Shown: positions 13,748 to 26,250 of the stretch, piece after piece
Numbering within the stretch: the first letter of the stretch is position 1
Layout: each line of letters starts with the position of its first letter
NCBI GenBank assembly: GCA_033002965.1
Contig: JAURVB010014978.1
Location: 32,588-96,587 of the forward strand
DNA: 64,000 nt
Direction: 5' to 3'
Source: Piper betle
Lineage: Eukaryota; Streptophyta; Magnoliopsida; Piperales; Piperaceae
Notes under the pieces: model-generated
Told to the model about the DNA's origin: nothing
Database searches by the model: none
Seen by the model: the letters and a program-made list of their open reading frames with translations, nothing else
Position numbers and translations under genes: made by a program

Positions 13748-15275
13748 ATGGCTTCCCCCGCACTCCCTACTGCTTTCCTTCCCTCCAAAACTCGAGTCAA
13801 CGGAAGATCCATCTTCCCCTACTTCTTACCACCATCTCCTCCCTTTCCTTCCTCTAGGCGCTCCTCCTCTTTCACAACTCCACAGTGCCAAAAGATGTAT
13901 GTTCCTGGTGAGTCTTTGAGTTCTCTTTCTGTTACAAATCAATGGAAAAGATGGTTTGTTTTGGATGCTTGCTTGAAGGGTTTTGTGGGGTTTTTGATGG
14001 TAGGATTCGGCGAGGCGTCGCCGGAGACAAAGGCGGCCACCAACCTACATGACTTCTTCACCTACCTCGCCGTCAAGATCGTCCTTGCGCAGCTTGAGGT
14101 GATTGAATTTTTCCTGATGAAGTATTATCTGTTCATGTCTGAATAGATTTCATGTTGCGCCTATGATTAGTAAGTTGACGCAAACTTGAAATACCTGGAT
14201 TTGTGTATGACACAATCACATTAGATGAGAGGTTGTGCAGTGATTGCTAAGATAGCGAGTGTGTTTCTTCTCAGTTGATAGTGTGAAAATCCATCTTGTA
14301 ATTTGTGTTTGTTGAGTTCTCAGTAACAACAAGCTAAACATTTGCTTTCAACATACTATTGTTTGATACATTTGGGAAATTATAGATGATGATGAGGACG
14401 ATGATGATGGCGATAACGATATTTTTTTCTTTCAACATATTATTGTTCTTGATGATTACAGCTTCTTCTTGAGCAGAGTTATAACCCTGAGGCACATGAG
14501 GAATTGATGGAATTCATCTCAAAAAATTCTCTAAACAAAGGAGACAAGTTCTGTGCTAAGTTGATGCGTGAATCGTCAAGGCACCAGGCTCTGGGTATAT
14601 TATTCATCTTTTGCAGCTCTGATATATTACATTATAGGGAGTTTATGTTGGAGTTATCAAGCAGCAATAATGCTGATGAGTATCTGAATCAATTGATGAC
14701 AGATAATTAGAATTTGCATCGTACTTGGTTTAACAATGGTCATTTTTACTTCATAATGGCAATTTAAGTTTAACTTGTTAAAACAGAATTAGTTTTTAGC
14801 TACAATCAATCTAGAATTCACTAGTGAATTTTGTAGGAAAATTTGTTTGAAAAAAATAAAATGCATCAAAGCTTTTCTAACATTTTGTTTTTTGTTTTCG
14901 ATATTTGGCAGCTCTTCGTATACTTGAGGTTAGTTTTTACAATTTTGTTCTGATGGGATTCTGAGCTGCAACAGTAGTTGCAAATTTATTCATCGATTAA
15001 CATCATCGTTCACCTTTTGAAATTCAGGTTAGATCTGCATATTGTAAAAGAGATTTTGAGTGGGATAATTTAAAACGGGTAGCTTGTAAGGTTTGAATCC
15101 TTCCTCTTATTTGCTCAATTCAGTAATTTGAAAATCATGGCTATCCTGCAGACAATTTATCAAAGCATCATTTACTAATTCTACCTTTTCCCTCTCGCAG
15201 ATTGTTGATGAATCTAACACCAGATTGATGAGAGATTATGTTCTTGAGACAAGCCATTTAGAAGAGCAGAAATGA
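13748..15275 (+). CDS. RBCX: Chaperonin-like RbcX, chloroplastic
   Basis: Stromal assembly chaperone: the RbcX dimer clamps the C-terminal peptide of the Rubisco large subunit after chaperonin folding and promotes L8 core assembly. Six exons: 13748-13907, 14004-14098, 14477-14594, 14912-14928, 15028-15090, 15201-15275; total 528 nt, 175 aa, all phases consistent. Residues 1-~50 are a Ser/Pro-rich transit peptide (MASPALPTAFLPSKTRVNGR). The mature part begins KMYVPGFGEASPETKAATNL and contains HDFFTYLAVKIVLAQLESYN, KFCAKLMRESSRHQALALRI, LEVRSAYCKRDFEWDNLKR and STRLMRDYVLETSH-like ending (here NTRLMRDYVLETSHLEEQK). Exon 4 is a 17-nt microexon. No frame breaks. Convergent with the LysM receptor gene downstream. 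Closest in motif to Arabidopsis RbcX1, but the subgroup is not certain. Confidence 0.95.
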
Positions 15276-15895
15276 TGCTGTTTATCTCTGCCTTTCTTTT
15301 TCACCGCCCCTTCAAAGTTTGATGCATCAGTAATATTGTAAAAAGCTGCATATCTTTACACTAATGATGCAACATGTACAACAATAGCAACCATGACTGC
15401 TCCAAGAAAGAACTATGGCCTTTTGTAAGGTGCACAAGCAGATACTTGAGTATTGCTGTGAAGTTGAATATACAAGATAAATAGGTACAGTGATGCAAAA
15501 AAAATGGTTTATACACAAGTTTGGTCTTTGTCCTTCCATTCTTATTTGAGACCAGACAAATCAATACTGAATTGTACAGTATATTTGCAAATAGCTAATG
15601 GCCATAATGGCCTACAACCACAATACCAGAGACAAAAAATTCCGCAGAAATATAAAGATCATTCCTGTGTTTTCGATTAATATAAATGATACAGAAACCA
15701 GGGTGGCGTATACAACACTGTTGATAAAAGTTTAGAAAATACAAGCACGTTATTTCCTTTTACTATTTAAATGTAATATCTTAAAATGAACAAAAGCAGG
15801 GCGTCTGGTTCTGAAAATCATTAACAACGGAACATACATCTGGTTAAAGTCTATGACTAACAATCTTTACAAGAACATTCACATAGAAATGTCTG
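15276..15895. other. Convergent 3' regions of RbcX and the LysM receptor gene
   Basis: About 620 bp between the RbcX stop on the plus strand and the LysM kinase stop on the minus strand. No coding signature; both 3' UTRs probably lie here. Confidence 0.6.
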
Positions 15896-18800
15896 CTACC
15901 TGCCAGACATGAGGTTGACAAGATGCTGGTTTTCATAGAAGGATCCCACATCCCAATCCTCAGTTGAAGAAGACAATGTCATCAGAGCAACTACAATAGA
16001 TCTCATGCTCGGTCGCAAGTGGGGATTTTCATTTGTGCAATTCTTAGCAAGCTGTGCCATCTGCATTAACAACCATTGTTAGTATGAACTCTATTGATTA
16101 GTTTTGGTTTGATTCTGTGGTCCTGTACTTCAGTTTTAAGCTTTTGAGCCAGGATAGGTCTAATCAAGAATATCATCTGAAAAATTACTGAAGATCTCTC
16201 ACCTTCTCAACTGAGTCAAGAGGATAGTTGTCACCAAGTCTAGGATCCACCAACTTTTTCAATCCTTCACTTGGGTTTGGCTGGGAAAGAACATCTTCAA
16301 ACTGCCACACCAAAAGAAGGCGGAATAGCACTGATTACTTTAGCATGATCTATGAAAATGATAGTTTCTACCTTGAAATGGCTAGCCAATTAACTTACTA
16401 GACCAACTAGTCCTTTTGATTCAGCGATGGATTCACCTGCTTTAAAAACAGCCTCTTTTGCAGAAATGAGCTCATACAGGACAACGCCAAAAGCAAACAC
16501 ATCAATTTTTGGAGAGACATCTCCATATTGAGCATATCTACATAAAGAATAGTACATGTCATTTAATGTACCAAATTCATCATCGCAACTTGAGCTAAAG
16601 CCTAGATGTGGTTCTTACTCTGGTGGCATGTATTCAAAGGTGCCAACAAGACGAGTTGGCAGTGATGCAGTGCCGACTTCTGTCAACTTAGTTAGCCCAA
16701 AATCGGCAACCTGAAATATAACCTTTGGTTTAAAAAGTTCCAGAGAGAGGGAGGGATGAAGGAAGCAGGGAGGCAGAAAGAGAGAAAAACCTTTGCATGG
16801 AAATTTTTGTCTATCAAGATGTTTGCTGACTTGATATCACGGTGAATGTACGCAGGAACAGTGTACTCATGTATATATTCAAGGCCACGAGCAGAATCTA
16901 GTGCAATTTGCATTCTAAAAGCCCAAGGTAGAGGCTCCCTACCTGAAGAGCATGCAAGATTAACCAAAGAATTCAAGCTTTTGGCATTTTAACTTCTCAA
17001 GAGTAACAGCCTCACCTGACCCTCGCAGGTGTTGGCTCAGATTGCCATTCTCAATGTACTCATAAACTAAGAATAATGAACCTTCAGTGCAATATCCTAT
17101 CAACCGTACCTACATTGAAATTAACAGGTATACCCTTTAACATATGGTTATGATGAATGCTGAGTATAAGAAGATTTCTAAACAAGACATAGTTGCTAAA
17201 CCTTCTAACTAGTTACTTGTATAAGCTTTACAATGTAACATAGAAAATAAGGGCAAACTATTACAAGCACATGATGTTGAGCCACTAAGAACATATTCGA
17301 TTCTACCAATTTAGTCCACTTAAAATGTGCTATTTGGATATACGGGATATTGCTATAAATGAAGAACAAGTACGGGGTAGAAAATCTGGTTTACTCCCTT
17401 CCAGTTTTGCAGCTGAAAAGGCTTGAAGCCAGATAGTAGACCAAGGACGAAGGGAAAATTTGATGAAAATTATATCTACCACTACTCGTACTACTTAGAA
17501 ATCAAGATGTACCAAATGGACATGAAAAAGTAACATTGTCAAAGACACTACTATTTCAACTTGTTATCATGCTTCTGGAGTCAATCTTATATATACCAAT
17601 ATAGAGTCACTCTTGGAGCTACTTGACAAGTGCACGCTTGAGTTTCAAGGCATTTGGTAAGTGTTTGAGGGTGTGGAGTGGATGTGATGAACTTAAGGAT
17701 TGATAACTATATCAACCAAGATGTCAAAATGCTTACATGAACCGAAAAGATCTTAATAGCGTTTATCAGCCCTCTTGAACCAGAACAAATTAAGACCAAA
17801 CGGGTAGATAAAACCAAACATACCTCTTCTCATTCACTAAACAAGAAGCATCCTGCCTCTAATTACTTGTTATAAGAACACTAAGTAAAGGCGCATATAT
17901 GCCAATCAACAAGCCTGAATTCAGTCAGTTTAGATCAAGCAGAGACAGGACCAATACTCTTTGGGTTCTGAAAACTAAACTATGACTAAGTAACACCAAA
18001 TGAAAAGCAAGTTTTATGGAGGAAAGAACAAAAATAACAGTGTTCATGAGTAAAATGGTGTAAAAATAATGAGAAGTAGTGATGTTACCAGATTCAAGTG
18101 GTGTACATGCGTCAAAACATTCAACTCCGCAAGAAATTCTCTTGATGCTTGCATATCCATCTTTTTTATTGCAGCTTTCTGGATATAAATCAGAAGATCA
18201 GACACAAAATATACAACATAAGGCTACATGGAAAATGTCTACCACACACTTGGTTTGTGATACAGGCTTCATCAATCATTTGTGTTCCTGTTTCTAGATT
18301 GCCTGGTTTATTGAGTGGTAACAAAGCTGTCAGACCTAATTGAAGGCATGCATCTTCGTGTGCCTACTTTACAATTATGGCTTGAATAAGTGGTCCTCTC
18401 CTTATCCATTAATTATGACATGAGAAATATATTACTAGAGGAAGCAGGAAAAAGGTTCTGAAATCAGGCAAAATGCTTTAATAGAAAAGCTCAATTTACT
18501 ACGCTTTTGAGCTTCCAAAAGGTATCAAATGGTCATGCCAAAACTCTCCAGAGGACGGAACCTATTTTGGCAAGCCCCCATGTCTTTCCTTCAACAAGAC
18601 TTTTTACAATAATTCAGTGAGATGGATAGATATTTAAAATAAATAAGTATAATAAAGCTCAAGATGTACACTCTAACAAGAGAAGAAACATACTTCTCCT
18701 CTTAGCTCAGCATAGTAAACAGATCCAAAACCTCCTTCACCAATTTTGTTAGCAATGCTGAAGTCGTTTGTCGCTTTGGCAAGTTCTTCATAAGGGAACT

Positions 18801-21800
18801 CTACAGACTTCTCTACAGTTATTCCCGTGAGGCCAGTGGTGTTGCCTCCGACTGTTAGAGCTGACTCAGTTGTATCCACTGGATTTGAAGGGTCTAAAAA
18901 AGAAAAACTCCTCAATTGACATCTAAAAACAAACAATAGAAACCCAAAGTAATTTGAAGATACAATTGATCAACATTGGAGTACTAAAATGCAGTTTTGA
19001 AGTAGATTGCTGCAACACTATGCAACCTTGAAATTAAACAATTTATATCTTCAGCTTATAATCTTTAAAAAATAAATAAATAAATAAATTGTGGACTGTC
19101 ACATTTGAATAATTATAATCCAAAATTTATTGACAAAATCTTGCAAATTCGTAGATTTGAGACAAATCAATAAACTGACAGAACAGAAACATATGGGATG
19201 GCTTTAGTTCAGTTGTAAAAGATGTTTGTATAAGTTTGAAATTGAAATTTGATAAAGTATACAACCAATATATTCAATTACTAGTTAATGAAACTTAAAA
19301 TACTTTAAAAGACAATTTATATTAACAAAAACCAAGGTACTTGATTGTATAATAATTGCAAATTTATGTTCCCCCATCAAATATAAAAATGTAATTTGAT
19401 TTAGTACTAGTTTTAAGACATTTTATTAGCTTTTTAGCCTGAAAACAAACAGAACACATTCTCGAGCATATTAGAACTCAAGAGGCATGCAAGTTATATA
19501 AATATTTAGGCAATATGACTAGCAGAGATGTTTGGGCACTTGCAAGAATTTGTATTTAAGGGTTCATTTGGTTGTCATAAAAATAGTATAAATGAAAAAG
19601 AAAATTTATATGAAATGAAATGATGTGAAATTTAAAAGATTTCTTTTATATATTTGGATAGTATGAAAAGAAAATATTTCTTTCTCATGTGTGTCTCCCA
19701 AAATTTTCCCCAATTTCTTATATTTTTACAAGAAAATGCTACTTTGTAAAATATTTACATATACTTACTTTGACTAAGAATAAAATTTTCTTTGACTAAA
19801 TTTTAGGACTTCCAAACACAAAAATTCTTGACCTCTAAATTTTACATTTCTTTCATGTAATTTCAGGACACTCAAATGGACCCTAAGGTAAAAAAAAAAA
19901 AGTTTTATCTTTTTATTTTGGTTCTATGGCTGAGGGTAAGGGCAGATATTAACTTCAATGTGGCCCATAAGACTGTTGTTTGATGGTTTGAACTGTCTAC
20001 GGTCGTCATTTTCCGGTGAGCATGAACCTGAACAATGAAAATGCCTGCCATGCTTTATTGGGTCAATAGAGGTCTACAGTGAACAAGCATATTGATAAGA
20101 CAAGCAGAACAACGAGATAATGAGATGCAAATGTGTTGTAAGTCATAAGGGATCAGGTGTGGTATTGCAAGAGTTGTTCTAAGTGGCTCCTAAGCAAGAT
20201 AAGATGCACAGAAATCGCTCATGATGCTTCAGACCTGTCAAGGATGTTGAAAAGATTTTTGATTCACACTTTTATATGTTCAAAAAGAGAGGTAAAAAGG
20301 CCAAAGAGGACATGGATGGAGGTCTTGTGGAAGGATATGAATGTTCTTGTTTTAGCCAAAACAAGTTATACCATAGGAATGGCAATGAATATATGATCCA
20401 TGTGGCATGTACCTGACCCTATTATATGGGATTAGGTGGATGAACTTGGAACAAGCATGAAAAATTGTATATAGAAGAATTTATTGGGTACTGTCTAAGA
20501 GGGATGGAAAACTATAATGTTACCATGTCTAAGTTGTTGAGCAGATTCATCAGCATAAGTTTCCGGATATGCAGCCCGCTTTGCCTTTGTCCTGAATACC
20601 ATAGCATACAGGCATACCCCAAGAAACAACATAGCAGCTGCACCAGCAATCGAGGCAATCGATATACCAGCTATTGCTCCTGCTGAGAGTCCTGTTTAGC
20701 AGGTCCATGGGGCACCAAAGGTTGGAATATGAGACTAACTTTGGACAGAAAATGACTGATGAAGTAAACAGTTTTCAAACAGCAAGGAATACCAAATCAC
20801 CTGAGCTGAAATGTTGAAAAAAGCAACATATTGGCGTTAGGTAACCTCTAAGTGTACTTAAAACCAAAAGGAACAAATGATTCAAATTTCTTACCTAGAA
20901 GTTGGTAGAGGTCTGTAGCTTCCATTATTATCTACAGAAAGCAAACAAATAACACAGGTCCAATAAAGTCTACGAAGAAATTGATTTAAATGGTAAACGC
21001 CATTTTTCTAAAATGCAGAGCAATGAAGAAAGTTGTGCAAATGAGCATGGGAAAGAGCTTACAATAAATGACAAAGTTATTCAAAATTGTCACATTGGTT
21101 CTATGAATAAACAAGAAAGGTTTAGTAAACTCAACATAGATCTCAAGCTAGTTAAATGTGTTGCATGATTAACACACACGAAAATATATTAATGATGTGT
21201 TAACTTTACACCCTCTTCCATTCCCAGGAAAAATAACAAATACACTTGTGTTTTTAACGATTGATTAGTAATGAAGAATGTTTCATTGGTTATTTCAAGA
21301 CATGTCAAAATACATGTGTAAATTTTGTAAGCCTACATTGTTACAGTAGATGACTTTCCACAATCCTCCTCTAAGACACTTCTCATACCTCTACCCTAAA
21401 AGAAAAATAACTGCTTTACACTAAATTATAATTGAATGGAAACCATTGCTTGTTCTCCAGCAATTCCTTAAACAATATCCTACGTCACTATAGCAGATTT
21501 TATACTGATAGATGTCCCCATCTTAGATTTGTTAATGCATAACTACTGATATCTATATTGTTAGGTTTGGACTTTATTGGCAAAATGTTCAACTACCTAT
21601 GAAGTATGAACCTGACGGTCCTGACCATTACCCCTTGCTCAGCGATTCCCTTGTAGTTACCATGATGAAAAACAATCACATAAAAAAGTATTCAACAACA
21701 TGCTGCTAAGCACAACCAGATGATATCAACCTGTTTCCAGGGATGAAGACTCTTTTGTATTTGAACAAGTTTGTCTTGCTATTATCAGATACGACTCCAA

Positions 21801-22437
21801 AGGCTTAACAAATAAACATACCTCTGGCAGGAACAAAAACTATTCCTTCCCCGCTGCCGAAATTGATACCAGGGTTATACCTCTGCAGCAAGTCAGTGGA
21901 GTTAAACTGTAGGTCGGAAGCTACAGAAGACATAGTATCCCCTGATCTCAGTGGATAAGTTGCGAACAGTCCGTAGGCAGAAGACACATCACTGTTCCCA
22001 CAGGAGCAATTTACTGAAACATCTAAAGTAGAACCCACTGGAATGTTGGTAGCTGGAACGTTATTGACTCTCTCGAGCCATTCGGCGGTGGTCAAATTGG
22101 CATATACCTCGTTAGCGATACTCAAATAGGTCTGCCCTTCTAGGACAGTGTAGGCAAATGTGTGTGCTAAGAAACCTTCACTGGTGCATTCACAGGAAAA
22201 GGGGATATTGATACGGACCTCAGCCGGAAAGGTATCAGGGTTGGGGATGGTTTCTGGATTGAATGATTGAATTTCATTAGGGGTGGTGGAGAAAATGTTG
22301 GAGATATAGGTGAGATTCAAACGGGCATTGGGCATCACATAGTAGGATGCCAAAGCAAGGTCACAGCCGCTACTGCACTGGGATTCTACATTTGGAAAGC
22401 ATACACCAAGCACAACAGCAACAAGTACTAGTAACAT
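15896..22437 (-). CDS. LYK: LysM receptor-like kinase, CERK1/NFR1 (LYK) class
   Basis: Plasma-membrane receptor kinase for chitin or lipo-chitooligosaccharide signals. Exons: 22437-21822, 20931-20895, 20691-20524, 18893-18694, 18178-18089, 17109-17016, 16942-16791, 16710-16619, 16537-16399, 16301-16203, 16060-15896; about 617 aa. The start ATG at 22437 opens a signal peptide ([19 protein letters not shown]). Three LysM domains with CxC pairs ([13 protein letters not shown]) fill exon 1; the TM segment is in exon 3 ([20 protein letters not shown]). The kinase keeps [44 protein letters not shown], and [20 protein letters not shown], and ends LVNLMSGR as CERK1 does. All catalytic motifs are present, so it should be active, unlike NFR5-type partners. 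The exon 2/3 junction is one base out of phase as read; all others agree. Confidence 0.95.
19560..19883. mobile_element. Tourist-like (PIF/Harbinger) MITE in a LysM receptor intron
   Basis: A 324-bp segment begins GGGTTCATTTGGTTGTC and ends GACACTCAAATGGACCC; the reverse complement of the end (GGGTCCATTTGAGTGTC) matches the start at 14 of 17 positions. It is flanked by the direct repeat TAA (19557-19559 and 19884-19886), the usual 3-bp PIF/Harbinger target duplication. It is AT-rich inside, with no coding capacity, and lies in the intron between exons 3 and 4. Confidence 0.82.
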
Positions 22438-24268
22438 TTTGGCGTAGTTTTGCAAGATGGAGACTCTTTAAGTTTACACTCTCAATTTAAAAAGCCCTCC
22501 AAGATCAGTAGATTTCAAAACCAACAAAGCCAAAGAGATCCTATTTATTAGAAGCAGGAAAAAACGAAAGGCATAGTCGCAAGAGATGAATTCAACAATA
22601 CAGAGCGAATTATGGAAGCTCCAGAGACTGAATAACACCTTAGCTTGCTAAAGACCCATATAACTCCTGTCAAAACCCATCCACGGCATAACTCCAAACG
22701 CCTGAGCTCAACAACTTCCCCTCATCACAAACCATCTGCAACCATCGCAAACAAAGTGAACACAAACACTATTAGCTTGCTACATCCAGCTCAAACAGAC
22801 CATAAATCATACAACTAGCAAGATCCAACACTTTTTAGCTCTCCTTCCTAACTGACCATACACGAACACTGCATCACCATCAAGCAAAAGACCAACTTCC
22901 CACTTCACCTTGCAATCCTTCCCCCATCCACCGCCAATCAACAAAGGTCCAAATTCAATAAACCCAGAAACAAATACATACATGGTAATGATTCATCAGT
23001 CATCGGAGCAAAGTACAAGAATAAGAAGAAGAAGAAGAAGTGGCTGACCAGGTCTGGGGCGGGAGTGGCAAATATGGGTTTGTCGTGGTTGCCCGATTCA
23101 GCATATTCCTTTGTCGTGGTCATCGTCTGCATTCGATGGCAGCCAAAAAAGACCGTAGTTTAATGGATTGGTTGCGTCGGCTTGCCTTTGACAGAGTAGA
23201 AGATGGTTGAATGCTCAAGCCTGAGCCGCCCAGCGTTGGAGTCTTTCCTACCAAAAATGTTTAAATTTCCGTTAAAAGTATAACAGTTTAACGGCTATAA
23301 TTGATTTTTTTCCCCCATATTTTTTTAGGTACGCAAATAATCATATCATATTAAACGTAGCCTAGTTTATTTATGAATAAATTCATTTTTTTTAAGATGC
23401 TAAAAAAATGTAAGAGCTTTAAAATTATAGACAAGGGATACAATATATTATACTAAATATATGACCAACCTCTTTAAAACAAAGAACTAATTACAAATAC
23501 TTCTTTTCAATGTTAGAACATTCATTAATAAGTCTTTTCTTCATGTCTTATATATTCTCTTCAAATTTTTCATACTTCTTTGTCAAGTTTTGCAGTGACT
23601 CTTTCTATAGCTAATACAATTTGTCACGAGAAATAATAACTCCAACAATTTAAACGACTGATATTTTGTAAAAAAATCAAATATATATATAAATATTAAA
23701 AGTAATAATCTTGTATGTATTTTCTTATATTTTAATATTAAGACTCATACCATATTATTTTAGGGCGTGCTATCTAAGGGCTCAACGAATTTAAATTAAA
23801 ATGCAATGTTAATTAACTAAATAAACATAAAAATTAAATACAAATCATATATAACAAAAAAATTAAATTATTCGTATCCGATCTCAATATCATGAATATG
23901 TCAATGAATCACCATCGCCGGCAGCAACGTGACCAAGCGGGTGCAGTAGTTGCATGCATGAGGACATTAGTGTTGGGTCCATGAGGGCACAGTGCAGTGA
24001 TTATCGCCATGAAAGGAAGATGGACGGAGCAGGAGTCACTTGATTACTGTGCTTCCTGGATGGCCAACATCAAGATTGGGCCTCCCGTCTTCCATCTATG
24101 TTTTACGTTCCTAAGGAAGCTGCTTTCGTTGCTGCTAGCCGCGTTGCTCTTCGAGAACGAGTAAACAATTACACGGTTGCGAATACATATCTTACTCGTC
24201 TACAACGCGAAAGCGACAAGAAAACGCTTCTTCACCTCTTATGGTAAAGACCCACACGGCATTGCATG
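22438..24268. other. Divergent promoter region between the LysM receptor and NRP1 genes
   Basis: Holds the 5' leader of the LysM gene near 22440-23200, possibly with a leader intron: a minus-strand open stretch starting at 23132 ends near a GT donor, but its protein has no family signature. AT-rich DNA follows at 23280-23880 with no recognised gene. A GAA trinucleotide run is at about 23022-23040. Confidence 0.4.
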
Positions 24269-24276
24269 TATAAAAT
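24269..24276 (+). promoter_or_regulatory. Probable TATA box of the nodulin-related protein gene
   Basis: TATAAAAT about 70 bp upstream of the ATG at 24346, placing transcription start near 24300, so the first downstream ATG is the one chosen for the CDS. Confidence 0.6.
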
Positions 24277-24345
24277 ACCTTCACACCTCAATGTCATGGA
24301 GACCATCTTCTTCCTTTGTCCACATATTCTTGCATTCGTTCGACC

Positions 24346-24804
24346 ATGGATCATCGATCACACACGTCCCAAGAGAAAGCAGGGCAAGGCAGCAACCAAC
24401 ACAGGCCTCCGCCATCCAAATCCGAGCTGCTGTCCAGTGCAAAGCTTGTTGCGGGTGCAGCCAAGGCCACGCTTCACCATGAGCAGGAGAAGGTAGACAA
24501 GGCCAAGGTGGCAGGTGCAGCTGCTGATCTGCTGGGTGCGGCATCCCACTATGGGAAGTTGGAGGAGAAGAGCTATGGGAAGTTTCTTCACAAAGCAGAG
24601 GACTACCTCCATGGCTACCACTCTTCTCATTCTTCGACCACCACCACCACAAGTGGCGCTGCCCATTCTACCAGCTCCACCACAAGTACTGGTCATGATC
24701 ATGTTCCAAGTTCTGGGCAGTCTGGGGGTGATGGTGGCAAGAAGAAAGAGGGTGGATTTGGTGATTACTTGAAGCTTGCCGAAGGGTTGCTGAAGAAGCA
24801 ATAA
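24346..24804 (+). CDS. NRP1: Nodulin-related protein 1 homologue
   Basis: Small hydrophilic stress-associated protein (Arabidopsis NRP1 is reported in heat and ABA responses; biochemical role not established). Single exon, 152 aa, ATG in a good context (GACCATGG). After a polar N-terminus comes the conserved helical segment SKSELLSSAKLVAGAAKATL, then EKVDKAKVAGAAADLLGAAS, YGKLEEKSYGKFLHKAEDYL, a Ser/Thr/His-rich linker and a Gly/Lys-rich C-terminus GGFGDYLKLAEGLLKKQ, the order seen in plant NRP1 proteins. No signal peptide or membrane segment. The open frame extends upstream without another ATG. No lesions. Confidence 0.92.
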   Translation: MDHRSHTSQEKAGQGSNQHRPPPSKSELLSSAKLVAGAAKATLHHEQEKVDKAKVAGAAADLLGAASHYGKLEEKSYGKFLHKAEDYLHGYHSSHSSTTTTTSGAAHSTSSTTSTGHDHVPSSGQSGGDGGKKKEGGFGDYLKLAEGLLKKQ

Positions 24805-25357
24805 TCATATCTTTGGCTTTTTTTTGGAACCAATCGTATATATCTTTGTTTTGGGGTGCTTGTTTGTTTGGAAGATCATCGTGCTTTCAACTCCTTTGTA
24901 TTTGGCCTGGTTTACTTTTGCTTGATTTGTTTTATTTAACATAAATCATGATACATATATGATCTTTCAATTACCTAAATTTCCAAGTCATGAAATTATG
25001 CATAAACTGGTCAATCAAGAAGCGCGTAAAATATATATATATATATTTTTTTATATTTTTATTTTTATTTTAAATATTTGAAGGTAAAATTGTATTAATT
25101 TTCTAATTTTCGTCACTCCAAAAGACATGGTTCGATCTTTAAACATGGAGAAAAGTAGAGTCAGAAAAATAAGGTAGGGAAAAGTTTATATGCGACTTTG
25201 GCATTGAAATAAAGTTTGAAAATAACAAACATTTATCTTTAAAAAATTTTAACTATAATATGTATCTATATATGAAAAAAATTTATAAGCCCAGGACATG
25301 ATTAGTTTCCTACCCAATAATAATTTTTTTTAATTTTTTTGTTTTAAAACAACGCTC
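24805..25357. other. 3' flank and AT-rich spacer
   Basis: 3' UTR of the NRP1 gene followed by AT-rich DNA with a short TA run near 25032-25046. Nothing else recognised. Confidence 0.5.
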
Positions 25358-25365
25358 GACTGAAC

Positions 25366-26242
25366 AAGTGATGCACGAATCGGCCGATTTAAATCGGATT
25401 GGCGTCGCGCCGATCCGATTTCGAGGCCGACTCGGTCGGCCCCGAATTGGGTCTTGAATCGGCGGGTTTCGGCCGATTCCGAGCCGATTTAACTCAGAAT
25501 CGGAATCGGCCGATTTAAATCGAAATCGATTTTATTGCAAAATTACCAAAATAGCCTAGGTATAATTTTTATTAAATTATTTAAACATGGGCAAAATGGT
25601 AATTTGGATTTAAAAACCTAAATCAAACCCTCTCCCCCGATTCCGCCGCCGCGTTCGCTCCGCTGTCCTCCGCCGCGCTTCCGCCGTCCGACCACGCCAC
25701 TGCCGTCCGATTCCGACCTCAGCTCCGCCCTCCGCCACGATTTCGCCGCAGACGCTCGCGACCGCCGCCCGAACTCGGCTTCCGCCGTCCGACGCTTCCG
25801 CCGCGCTTTCACCCGATTCCGCCACGATTTGGCCGGCCGACGGTTCGTCCGACCGGGCTGCCGACATCCTCCGACATCGCCGCCTTGAGGCTTGCCGCCG
25901 ACCGGGCTGCCGGCGGCGGCGGGGGGTAGAGAGGGGAGGGTGGCATTCTCGTAATTAAAAGTTGACTCGAGTCTAACACGAGTCAAAAATAATAATTAAT
26001 TCTAAATAATTTAAAAAATCTTTAAAAAATATTTAAAAAATATCATAAACTATAATACACAGAATAATATCAAAATAACATCAATACCCAATTTTAATAT
26101 ATTTATATTGTAAATTGATCAAATTATTATATATGACCGATTAAATTAATTTGGACCGATTCAACTGAACCGATTCTTGGCCGATTCAGACCGATTCCGA
26201 TTTCATGGAAAACCGATTCCGATTCCGATTCATGCAACTATG
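25366..26242. mobile_element. hAT-like non-autonomous DNA transposon with 8-bp target duplication
   Basis: An 877-bp segment flanked by perfect direct repeats GACTGAAC (25358-25365 and 26243-26250), the 8-bp length made by hAT transposases. Termini are imperfect inverted repeats: left AAGTGATGCACGAATCGG, right (reverse complement) CATAGTTGCATGAATCGG. Subterminal regions are dense in ATCGG/CCGAT motifs on both sides, as hAT ends often are. The core (25640-25930) is CG-rich and Ser/Arg/Ala-coding in every frame, which is compositional, with no transposase motif. Confidence 0.8.
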
Positions 26243-26250
26243 GACTGAAC

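Noticed and set aside
22938..23132. Possible small upstream gene or leader exon with MQTMTTTKEYAESGNHDKP
   Set aside because: No homology recognised; may be part of the LysM gene leader but nothing in the sequence proves it.
25610..25986. ORFs of 85-122 codons in the hAT-like element
   Set aside because: Ser/Arg/Ala-biased frames in a CG-rich core, no transposase signature.
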